From Chloroflexota bacterium (GTDB taxonomy: Bacteria; Chloroflexota; UBA6077; CF-72), in contig JAFAWJ010000337.1 of the NCBI GenBank assembly GCA_019242065.1, positions 1 through 5,913 on the forward strand: 5,913 nucleotides of DNA, given 5' to 3'. The notes below the pieces were generated by a model that searched no databases, had not been told where the DNA came from, and was given only the letters and a program-made list of their open reading frames with translations. A program made the position numbers and the translations under genes. Positions 1-5,826 of the stretch are shown here, one piece after another. Every line of letters begins with the position of its first letter. Within the stretch, counting starts at the first letter, position 1.

Positions 1-1
1 C

Positions 2-505
2 AAGAGCATCGACGACTTTCGGTCGGTTGCCCAGATGCACGTGGAGGCGATGAACCACGCCCTGCAGAACATCCCGGCGGACCGCGTGCGACTGCACCTG
101 TGCTGGGGCAACTTCGAAGGTCCACATATCCGCGACGTTCCGCTGGCCAGCATCCTGGACATCGCGCTCAAGACGAAGGCCCAGGCACTGTCCTTCGAGG
201 GCGCCAATCCGCGCCACGAGCACGAGTGGAAGCTCTTCAAGGATCACAAGCTGCCGGACGGCACCATCCTGATCCCTGGCGTGCTGGATTCGACCACCAA
301 CTTCGTGGAGCATCCGGAGCTGGTTGCCGAGCGAATCATCCGCTATACGGATCTCGTCGGGCGCGAGAACGTGATGGCCGGCACGGATTGTGGCTTTTCG
401 ACGTTTGCCCGTTCGCAGCTCACCGTGCATCCGAGTGTCACGTGGGCCAAGTTCGAAGCCATGGCCGAAGGCGCGCGTCTGGCGTCTGAACAGCTCTGGG
501 GCTAA
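2..505 (+). CDS. Cobalamin-independent methionine synthase II-like protein (COG0620, MetE C-terminal domain), 5' partial
   Basis: The reading frame is open from base 2 and ends at TAA 503-505. About 167 residues are visible and the start lies outside the window. The visible part is the C-terminal half of the zinc-dependent MetE-C beta-barrel. The usual zinc ligands are all in place: the His and Cys of HLCWGN (codons 95-97 and 101-103), the Glu of SFEGAN (197-199) and the Cys of GTDCGF (389-391). The segments NPRHEHEW and IPGVLDSTTNFVEHPEL are typical of the stand-alone single-domain branch of this family, not of full-length MetE. That branch activates a thiol on zinc for alkyl or methyl transfer. 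It includes epoxyalkane:coenzyme M transferase and many members of unknown substrate, so a methionine synthase role is not assured. The protein should be cytoplasmic. No terminator is evident after the stop. The family call is firm; the substrate is unknown. Confidence 0.93.
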   Translation, partial: KSIDDFRSVAQMHVEAMNHALQNIPADRVRLHLCWGNFEGPHIRDVPLASILDIALKTKAQALSFEGANPRHEHEWKLFKDHKLPDGTILIPGVLDSTTNFVEHPELVAERIIRYTDLVGRENVMAGTDCGFSTFARSQLTVHPSVTWAKFEAMAEGARLASEQLWG

Positions 506-606
506 CTGGCTCAACCGGTTCTCACCTCAGTCGCCACCCCATCTCCTCGGAAAGTGGTGATTCTGTGCGCCACGTGCTGTTGGTGCACGGAACTCATCAC
601 CTTCAC

Positions 607-611
607 GAGGG
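607..611 (+). promoter_or_regulatory. Ribosome binding site of the exported small protein gene
   Basis: GAGGG lies nine bases before the GTG at 621. It is the only convincing Shine-Dalgarno match in the window, and it supports GTG 621 as the start codon. Confidence 0.6.
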
Positions 612-620
612 CACTGAAGC

Positions 621-971
621 GTGAACCGACTCTTTCGAATTGGACTCCCCGCGGCGGTGGCCGCATTGACACTCGCCGGCGGCATGGCGCAGGGCGCCCT
701 GGCCGATCCACGCGACTTCACGCTGGAGAATGACTCGCTGTCGTATATCACCGAGGTGTACGTCTCGCCGACGAGCTCGAGCAACTGGGGTGATGACATC
801 CTGGGTGTGGACGTCCTGGCGCCAGGGCGAAGCGTGGATATCAGCTTTGATCCAAACAGCGGCAGCACGTGCATCTACGACCTGCTGGTCGTGACGCAAG
901 ACGGGACGCAGACGCGCAAAAACCGCGAGAACTTGTGCACCACCACGACGGAGTACTACTCAGAGGATTAG
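621..971 (+). CDS. Small exported protein of an unnamed conserved family
   Basis: This 116-residue protein starts at GTG 621, supported by the GAGGG nine bases upstream, and stops at TAG 969-971. Residues 1-28 form a clear Sec signal peptide: basic MNRLFR, a hydrophobic Ala/Leu/Val core, and an A-L-A cleavage site before Asp29. The mature chain of about 88 residues looks like a small beta-sandwich. It carries recurring features of a widespread bacterial family of hypothetical proteins: FTLEND near the start, ITEVYVSPTSSSNWGDDILG (residues 43-62), the turn LAPGRSVDISF (66-76), and TCIYDLLVVTQDG (83-95). Two cysteines (Cys84 and Cys106) could form a disulfide after export. There is no lipobox, membrane anchor or recognisable catalytic motif. 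Relatives in databases are, as I recall, sometimes mislabelled argininosuccinate lyase; nothing here supports that. The function is unknown, probably periplasmic or extracellular. The stop is 16 bases before the amidohydrolase start, so co-transcription is possible. Confidence 0.85.
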   Translation: MNRLFRIGLPAAVAALTLAGGMAQGALADPRDFTLENDSLSYITEVYVSPTSSSNWGDDILGVDVLAPGRSVDISFDPNSGSTCIYDLLVVTQDGTQTRKNRENLCTTTTEYYSED

Positions 972-975
972 CGGT

Positions 976-981
976 TACGAT
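976..981 (+). promoter_or_regulatory. Candidate -10 element for a leaderless amidohydrolase transcript
   Basis: TACGAT fits the TANNNT pattern and ends six bases before the ATG at 988, where transcription could begin at or next to the start codon. There is no Shine-Dalgarno sequence before this gene. No good -35 hexamer is seen at the usual distance. A match this short could be chance; the case rests on similar spacing at other starts in the window. Confidence 0.3.
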
Positions 982-987
982 GACCGC

Positions 988-2418
988 ATGTTGGACCTTC
1001 TCGTCCGCGGCGGCGAGGTCGTCGGGGCCGACGCCGTCGGCCACTGGGACATCGGCGTCCACGATGGCAAGATCGTCTCGCTGACCGCCCCCTCGGCCGT
1101 CCCCGACGAAGCACAGCAGGTACTGGACGCCACCGGCCGTCTCGTCGTCCCCGGCGGCGTCGAACCCCACGCCCACCTCGCCCACTACATCAGCATGCGC
1201 ACCGAGTCCGAGATGTACACCCTCGGACCCGAAGACGACACCGTGGGCATGGTCTTCGGCGGCGTCACCACCCATATCGACTTCTGCCAGATCCCACCCG
1301 GCACCACCGCCGAGCAGGGCATCCAACAGCGTATGGACCGCTGGAAAGGCAAGTCGCTGATCGACTACGCCTTTCACGTCAACTTTCTGGGCGCCACGCC
1401 GATTCGCGCGTTCGAGCAAGTGCCCGAATTGATCCAGGCCGGCTTTCCGAGCTTCAAAGTCTTCACCTGCAACGTCCTGCCACCAGTGCCACCGCGCCGC
1501 GCGTACAAGATGGATTTCGGCCGCATCGGTCATCTGATGCAGAAAGTCGCCGCCAACGGCGGCATCGTCGTCGTGCACGCCGAGGACGACGACCTGGTTC
1601 AGTTCAACTACGAGCTGTTCGCCGAGGAGCACCGCACGCATGGCAAGTACCTGCACCTGGTGCATTCCAAACTCTCCGAACACCTCTCCTTTGCCAGGAC
1701 AATTCTGCTCGGCCGCGCCACCGGCGCCGCCGTGTACTTCGTGCACACCTCCGCCAGCGAGGGCGCCGCGGCGATCGAGGACGCCCGCGGCCACGGCCAG
1801 GTGGTCTACGGCGAGACGCTGCATCAATACCTCTGCCATACGGCAACCGACTACGCGGAGCCGGGCGGGTTCCAGTTCCACACCTATCCGTCGGTAAAAC
1901 TGCAAGAAGACCAGGACGCGCTGTGGCGCGGCCTGCTGTCCGGGTCGCTGTCGACAGTTGCCACCGACGAATTTCCAACTACTCGGGAAGTCAAGCTGAA
2001 AGGCTCGACGATCGAGGACGTCACCGGCGGCAATCTCGGCGCGGAGGCGCGCATGGGCATCGTGTATACCGAGGGCGTCGCCAAACGGGGCATGAGCCTG
2101 CGCCAGTACGTGGACGTGACCTCCACCAACGCCGCCAGGATCTTCGGGCTGTACCCCCGCAAAGGCGTGATCGCCGTTGGCAGCGACGCGGACCTGACGC
2201 TGCTGGACACCCAGCAACACCGGCGCCTGACCCGGGCGGACTTTCACGTTGCCGACTACAGCCCATGGGAGGGCTGGCAGATCACGGCGTGGCCCACGAC
2301 CACCATCCTGCGCGGCAAGGTCATGACCCACGCCGGAGCGCTGCTCGGCCAGCCAGGTGACGGTGAGTGGCTGCCGCGCAAAATCGCGCCCGCGATGCTC
2401 GAACGCGTCCGAAACTAG
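988..2418 (+). CDS. Dihydropyrimidinase/D-hydantoinase-type amidohydrolase
   Basis: This 476-residue cytoplasmic enzyme of the cyclic amidohydrolase family is close to the usual length (about 450-480). Such enzymes use two metal ions to hydrolyse a ring amide bond in dihydropyrimidines, hydantoins, allantoin or cyclic imides. All six expected metal ligands are visible: His61 and His63 (PHAHL), the carboxylated lysine Lys157 (PSFKVF), His197 (VVHAED), His253 (FVHTS) and Asp327 (ATDEFP). The N-terminus MLDLLVRGGEVV and the C-terminal IAVGSDADLTLLD form the usual small beta-sandwich around the barrel. DVTSTNAARIFGLYPRKG (residues 376-393) is a strong family signature. After Asp327 the chain reads EFP, where classical dihydropyrimidinases usually have His-Cys, so this is a divergent subfamily and the substrate is uncertain. 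ATG 988 is chosen because it gives the standard family N-terminus; there is no ribosome binding site. The next gene starts 18 bases after the stop. Confidence 0.93.
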   Translation: MLDLLVRGGEVVGADAVGHWDIGVHDGKIVSLTAPSAVPDEAQQVLDATGRLVVPGGVEPHAHLAHYISMRTESEMYTLGPEDDTVGMVFGGVTTHIDFCQIPPGTTAEQGIQQRMDRWKGKSLIDYAFHVNFLGATPIRAFEQVPELIQAGFPSFKVFTCNVLPPVPPRRAYKMDFGRIGHLMQKVAANGGIVVVHAEDDDLVQFNYELFAEEHRTHGKYLHLVHSKLSEHLSFARTILLGRATGAAVYFVHTSASEGAAAIEDARGHGQVVYGETLHQYLCHTATDYAEPGGFQFHTYPSVKLQEDQDALWRGLLSGSLSTVATDEFPTTREVKLKGSTIEDVTGGNLGAEARMGIVYTEGVAKRGMSLRQYVDVTSTNAARIFGLYPRKGVIAVGSDADLTLLDTQQHRRLTRADFHVADYSPWEGWQITAWPTTTILRGKVMTHAGALLGQPGDGEWLPRKIAPAMLERVRN

Positions 2419-2425
2419 TCGGTCG

Positions 2426-2431
2426 TACACT
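2426..2431 (+). promoter_or_regulatory. Candidate -10 element before the hydro-lyase large subunit
   Basis: TACACT fits TANNNT and ends five bases before ATG 2437, within the 18-base gap after the amidohydrolase gene. No Shine-Dalgarno sequence and no good -35 hexamer are present. It may be an internal promoter giving a leaderless transcript, or a chance match. Confidence 0.3.
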
Positions 2432-2436
2432 GCAAG

Positions 2437-3684
2437 ATGATGTCCATGACCATGGCCGAAAAAATCCTGGCGCGTGCCTCCGGCCAGGCCGTCGTCCGCC
2501 CGGGTGACCTGGTCGTATGCGACGTCGACGTCGCGGTCCAGTCCGACGCCTCGTTCACCGGCTATCGCATGATGGGCGCCGAGCCCGCCCAGGTCTTCGA
2601 TCCCGACAAAGTCATCCTGGTCACCGATCACGCCGTCCCGGCCATCACCCCCGACGCCCAGGACGCCCACGCGCGCATGCGCGCCTTCGCCTCAGAGTTC
2701 GGCCTCACCCACTTCTACGACGTGGGTCGCCACGGCATCATGCACCAGGTCCTGGCCGAACGCGGCCACGCGCTACCCGGCAGCCTGCTGGCCGCCGGTG
2801 ACTCGCACACCTGCGCCGCCGGCGCCTTCAACTGCTGCGCCCGCGGGCTCGGCGGTCCCGAGATGCTCTTCGTCGTGAGCACGGGGAAGACCTGGTTCCT
2901 GGTCGGTCCCACGGTCCGATTTGAGCTGTCAGGCACACTGCCCGACGGCGTCTTTCCGCGCGACGTGATCCACCATATCGCGGGTACGTATGGCGACTTC
3001 GTCGGCCGCAACCTGGAGTTCGTCGGTCCGGGTGCGGCAGCCCTGAGTATCGGCAGCCGCCAGACCATCGCCACCATGTCAGCCGAGGTCTCGGCCGAGT
3101 TTGCGCTGTTCGAGGCGGACGAGCGCACGCTGGAGTACGTACGCGCGCGCACCGACCGGGCATTCGAGCCGGTGGTCTCCGATCCGGACGCCGGGTTCGA
3201 GGCGGTGCATCAGGTCGACCTGAGTACGCTCAGTCCGCAGGTGGCGTTGCCTGGCCGCGTGCCGAACAACGTGCGGCCGGCCGACGGGCTGCACGGGATC
3301 AAGATCACTCAAGCGTTTGTCGGCTCGTGCGCCAACGGTCGGCTGGAGGATCTCGCGGCCGTGGCCGACGTCCTGCGCGGACGCACGGTCCATCCGTCGG
3401 TGCGCATGATCGTCACCCCCAGCTCGCAGCAGGAGTACATCGCCGCGGTCAAGGCCGGCTACGTGGAGACGATCGTGGGCGCCAACGCCGTCGTGACCGG
3501 TTCCTCGTGCAGCCTGTGCGGCAGCAACTCACTGGGGCCCGACGACGTGTGCATCACCGCCAGCACGCGCAACTTCCAGGGGCGCATGGGCAGTCCGCTG
3601 GCGCAGATCTATATGGGCAGTCCCGCGACCGTTGCCGCCAGCGCCATCAAAGGCCAAATTACCGACCCCCGCGACCTGGACTGA
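2437..3684 (+). CDS. Aconitase/3-isopropylmalate dehydratase-type large subunit (LeuC-like)
   Basis: This 415-residue protein matches the large subunit of two-subunit hydro-lyases of the aconitase superfamily (isopropylmalate, homoaconitate, citraconate, maleate or dimethylmaleate hydratases). The three 4Fe-4S ligands are visible: Cys298 in FVGSCANGR and Cys358 plus Cys361 in SSCSLCGSN. Other signatures are AEKILARASG at the start, HGIMHQVLAE, and GDSHTC (residues 121-126). The enzyme would move or add water across a C=C bond in a di- or tricarboxylic acid, in the cytoplasm, together with the small subunit encoded nine bases downstream. The length is that of the short bacterial/archaeal LeuC type (about 420), not the proteobacterial type of about 465. 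ATG codons at 2437, 2440, 2446 and 2452 are all possible starts; no ribosome binding site decides between them. No other leucine biosynthesis gene lies in the window and the upstream neighbour is a hydantoinase-type enzyme, so a true LeuC role should not be assumed. Confidence 0.92.
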   Translation: MMSMTMAEKILARASGQAVVRPGDLVVCDVDVAVQSDASFTGYRMMGAEPAQVFDPDKVILVTDHAVPAITPDAQDAHARMRAFASEFGLTHFYDVGRHGIMHQVLAERGHALPGSLLAAGDSHTCAAGAFNCCARGLGGPEMLFVVSTGKTWFLVGPTVRFELSGTLPDGVFPRDVIHHIAGTYGDFVGRNLEFVGPGAAALSIGSRQTIATMSAEVSAEFALFEADERTLEYVRARTDRAFEPVVSDPDAGFEAVHQVDLSTLSPQVALPGRVPNNVRPADGLHGIKITQAFVGSCANGRLEDLAAVADVLRGRTVHPSVRMIVTPSSQQEYIAAVKAGYVETIVGANAVVTGSSCSLCGSNSLGPDDVCITASTRNFQGRMGSPLAQIYMGSPATVAASAIKGQITDPRDLD

Positions 3685-3693
3685 CCATTTCCC

Positions 3694-4218
3694 ATGTTTA
3701 CGGGTCGCATCTGGAAATTCGGCGACGACATCAACACGGATCTCATCCAGCCCGGCTCCGCGAGAAATCTGCCCCTGGATCAGCGCCACCTCGCCTGCTT
3801 CTCCGCCAACCGCCCTGGCTGGAGCTCAGAGGTCCACCCCGGCGACATCGTCATTGCAGGCAAGAACTTCGGCACCGGCTCCAGTCGCCCCGCCGCCCAG
3901 AACTTTCTCAAGCTCGGCATCGCCTTCATCGGCGCCGAGACCGTCAACGGCCTGTTCCTCCGCAACAGCATCAACTTCGGTCTGCCCGTGATGGCCGTCC
4001 CGGGCGTCTCGTCAGGCTTCGAAGAACCGGACATCGCCGAAGTCGACCTGTCCGCCGGCACCCTCCACAACACCCGCACCCAGCAGACGTTTCACTTTGC
4101 GCCCCTGCCGCCGATGCTCCTGGATTTGCTGGCCCGCGGCGGCCTGATGAAGATCATGTACGCGAACCACACCATCAGGCCGCTTGCGCCTTCAGGAAGC
4201 GAACCAGCAACGCGCTGA
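3694..4218 (+). CDS. Aconitase/3-isopropylmalate dehydratase-type small subunit (LeuD-like)
   Basis: This 174-residue protein is the swivelling small subunit that completes the active site of the hydro-lyase encoded immediately upstream. The N-terminal FGDDINTDLIQPG (residues 9-21) is the family signature. GKNFGTGSSRPAAQNF (56-71) is the substrate-binding loop, with Ser64 and Arg65 conserved. In aconitase and most LeuD proteins this loop reads SSREH; here the two residues after Arg65 are Pro66 and Ala67, which suggests a different substrate or loop geometry. ETVNGLFLRNSINFGLPV (88-105) is also typical. The gap to the large-subunit gene is nine bases and contains no ribosome binding site, so translation may be coupled. 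The last 14 residues (from about 161, RPLAPSGSEPATR at the end) lie in DNA that also encodes the end of the opposite-strand hydrolase, and look like a non-conserved extension. The family is certain; the substrate is not. Confidence 0.91.
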   Translation: MFTGRIWKFGDDINTDLIQPGSARNLPLDQRHLACFSANRPGWSSEVHPGDIVIAGKNFGTGSSRPAAQNFLKLGIAFIGAETVNGLFLRNSINFGLPVMAVPGVSSGFEEPDIAEVDLSAGTLHNTRTQQTFHFAPLPPMLLDLLARGGLMKIMYANHTIRPLAPSGSEPATR

Positions 4219-5326
4219 CCACTTCCGGCTGCTCCTGCTGGACCCAGTGTCCCGCGCCCTCGACCAGGTGGACCCCGCGCAAGTCCGTGCACACCTCGCG
4301 CTGCATGCGCTCCAGCCGCCCCGGCCGCTGATAGACGCCCCAGTCACTGGCGCCGCCAATAAACGCGGCCGGCACGTCGATGGTCCGACCCGCGAACAGG
4401 CGCAGCTCCGCTCCAAGGGCCGGCGTGGTGCCCACTCGATACGACTGCAACCCGCCCTGGAATCCCGTGCGCGCATACTCGGAGCTGTAGACCTCCAGGT
4501 CGTCCTCCGTCAGCCACGTGCACGACGCGATCTGCGCTGGTGCGGGCATCTCTGGCGCCACACCCTCCGCCATGGTCTTGTCGAGGTCCATCACGTAGTA
4601 GCGCGGCAGCTTCGCCAGCTCACCGGCGCTCCATGACGCCAGCGGAAATGGCGCATTGCCCGGCCAGTCGGCGCTCTTGAAGTGATAATAGGCGCGCAAA
4701 AAGTCGTGGACGCCCTGTGGACAGTGCCACACGTCCGCGTTGGCTTCGCGCGTCGAGTAGTACCAGTGATAGTGCTTGCGCGGTGGGTCCAGGGCCGCCA
4801 GATCCTCCAGGACGTTGCGCCCTGCCGCCGGACGCGGCACACGCGGCGGTGTGCCTTCGAAGGGTGCGCTCATCAACACGACGCTATGAAAAACGTCGGG
4901 TCGGGCGACGGCGCTCCACGCCGCGACCGGTGAGCCGTAGTCATGGCCCACCACGGCCGCGACTTCTTCACAGCCGAGACCGGCCAATAGCCCGAGGTTG
5001 TCGCGCACGTGGTTGAGCAAAGTGAACGGCGCCAGGTCGTCGTCGAACGAGACGTCGGTGCCGTCGCTGCGTCCGTATCCACGCTGGTCGGGGGCGATCA
5101 CGTGAAATCCCGCCGCGGCTAGCGGCAGCATGACCCGGCGCCAGCTGTAGGCCAGCTCCGGAAACCCGTGCAGCAGCAGCACGCCCGGCCGACCTTCCGT
5201 TTCGAAGCCTGCCTCGAGCACGTGGAGGGTTGCCCCGTTGTGGGTGTCCACAAAGCGCGAGCGGATGCCCGCGGGGAGGGTCATGGCGCCGTACGCCACG
5301 TCGCCATTGGTCATGCGCATGGTCAC
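4175..5326 (-). CDS. Epoxide hydrolase-like alpha/beta hydrolase
   Basis: This is an alpha/beta-hydrolase-fold enzyme of 383 residues if it starts at GTG 5326. ATG codons at 5320 and 5314 are alternative starts, and 5320 fits the candidate -10 element better. HGFPE (residues 53-57) is the oxyanion-hole motif. The nucleophile elbow is GHDYG with Asp129, and an Asp in this place is the mark of epoxide hydrolases and some dehalogenases, not of Ser esterases. Asp328 in GASDW is the likely acid and His360 in GAGHW the general base. Between them lies a large cap of about 110-120 residues rich in Tyr and Trp, with the conserved WLTEDDLEVY and TGFQGGLQSYR pieces that carry tyrosines positioned to help open the epoxide. 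The cap is longer than in typical epoxide hydrolases of about 300-320 residues. No signal peptide is seen, so it is probably cytoplasmic. The last codons overlap the LeuD-like gene. Confidence 0.92.
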   Translation of the reverse strand: MTMRMTNGDVAYGAMTLPAGIRSRFVDTHNGATLHVLEAGFETEGRPGVLLLHGFPELAYSWRRVMLPLAAAGFHVIAPDQRGYGRSDGTDVSFDDDLAPFTLLNHVRDNLGLLAGLGCEEVAAVVGHDYGSPVAAWSAVARPDVFHSVVLMSAPFEGTPPRVPRPAAGRNVLEDLAALDPPRKHYHWYYSTREANADVWHCPQGVHDFLRAYYHFKSADWPGNAPFPLASWSAGELAKLPRYYVMDLDKTMAEGVAPEMPAPAQIASCTWLTEDDLEVYSSEYARTGFQGGLQSYRVGTTPALGAELRLFAGRTIDVPAAFIGGASDWGVYQRPGRLERMQREVCTDLRGVHLVEGAGHWVQQEQPEVVSALLVRFLKAQAA

Positions 5327-5327
5327 G

Positions 5328-5334
5328 TATGCTA
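5328..5334. promoter_or_regulatory. Candidate bidirectional -10 element between divergent genes
   Basis: The heptamer TATGCTA reads as a -10 hexamer on both strands. On the plus strand TATGCT (5328-5333) ends seven bases before ATG 5341. On the minus strand TAGCAT (5334 down to 5329) ends eight bases before ATG 5320 and two before GTG 5326. This spacing would give a leaderless or nearly leaderless transcript in each direction from one symmetric site. A partial -35 match, TTGGTC, lies at 5307-5312 on the plus strand with a 15-base spacer; no -35 was seen for the minus strand. It is inferred from sequence only. Confidence 0.4.
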
Positions 5335-5340
5335 GGTCAG

Positions 5341-5823
5341 ATGCTCACGCTGGAGATCTTCATTCACATGGACGCGGTGGATCGCAGCACGTGGCAGGGC
5401 GCCGCGGACGACCGGCCGCTGACGGCGCTGGGTGAGCAGCAGTCTGCGCGCATGGCGGCTGAGCTGACAGCTGGTGGACCGGTGCAGGCGATCTTCAGCA
5501 GCCAGGCGCTGCGCTGCCGGGCGAGTCTGGCGCCCCTCTCAGCGCGGCTTGGGTTGCCGATCCGCGTGCTGCCGGAGTTTCAAGACTCAGCCGAAAAGGC
5601 TCTGACGGCGCTCCAGCAGATACACGAGGCCGTCCCCGACGGCCGGGCCGTCCTGTGCTCCTACGGCGATGTGGTCCCCGCGCTGCTCACTCAGCTGAGC
5701 GCCGAGTGGCGCCAGCCCCCGCCCGAGCGCGACACGCGCAAAGGCGCCGTGTTCACGCTCCGCCACGACGGCGCCGCAGGTTCGGTGACGGCCCGAGCTC
5801 CCAGCCCGGAATTTCCGGTCTGA
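5341..5823 (+). CDS. Degenerate histidine phosphatase (phosphoglycerate mutase/SixA-like) family protein
   Basis: This 160-residue protein resembles small SixA-like histidine phosphatases in layout. The N-terminal strand with the catalytic motif is followed by RPLTALGEQQSARMAAEL (residues 25-42), then FSSQALRCRASLAPLSARLG (52-71), then the second catalytic motif at 104-110. The family uses an Arg-His-Arg-His core. Here the first motif reads FIHMDA: His9 is kept but the preceding Arg is Ile8. Arg58 is kept. The second motif, normally CSHGD, reads CSYGD with Tyr108 (codon TAC) replacing His. With two of the four core residues gone, normal phosphatase activity is unlikely; a binding or regulatory role is an inference. 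The frame is intact and the rest of the fold is conserved, so it does not look like a decaying pseudogene. ATG 5341 is chosen because the family motif begins almost at once. An in-frame extension to 5230 would run back across the divergent gene. Confidence 0.82.
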   Translation: MLTLEIFIHMDAVDRSTWQGAADDRPLTALGEQQSARMAAELTAGGPVQAIFSSQALRCRASLAPLSARLGLPIRVLPEFQDSAEKALTALQQIHEAVPDGRAVLCSYGDVVPALLTQLSAEWRQPPPERDTRKGAVFTLRHDGAAGSVTARAPSPEFPV

Positions 5824-5826
5824 CAC

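Noticed and set aside
504..520. A short hairpin (AACTGG paired with CCGGTT, five-base loop) right after the first gene's stop
   Set aside because: The stem is only six pairs including one G-T pair, with no T run afterwards, so it is not a convincing intrinsic terminator.
556..601. Inverted repeat GGTGAT / ATCACC with small palindromes CACGTG and GTGCAC between the arms, upstream of the exported protein gene
   Set aside because: Six-base arms 34 bases apart and six-base palindromes are expected by chance in GC-rich DNA; no known operator was recognised. The rest of the 115-base gap shows no gene.
841..2670. A 609-codon open frame on the minus strand opposite the amidohydrolase gene
   Set aside because: It is the antisense of a gene with all catalytic motifs, has low-complexity Gly/Val/Asp/His-rich composition and no recognisable domain. 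Long antisense frames are expected when third positions are mostly G or C.
3327..4331. A 334-codon plus-strand frame spanning the hydro-lyase large and small subunit genes
   Set aside because: It is an Arg/His/Gln/Pro-rich out-of-frame shadow that crosses two genes with clear homology in other frames.
5230..5340. A 37-codon in-frame upstream extension of the histidine-phosphatase-like gene
   Set aside because: It is Arg/Ser/Cys-rich, runs antisense to the start of the hydrolase gene and precedes the family N-terminus, which begins at ATG 5341.
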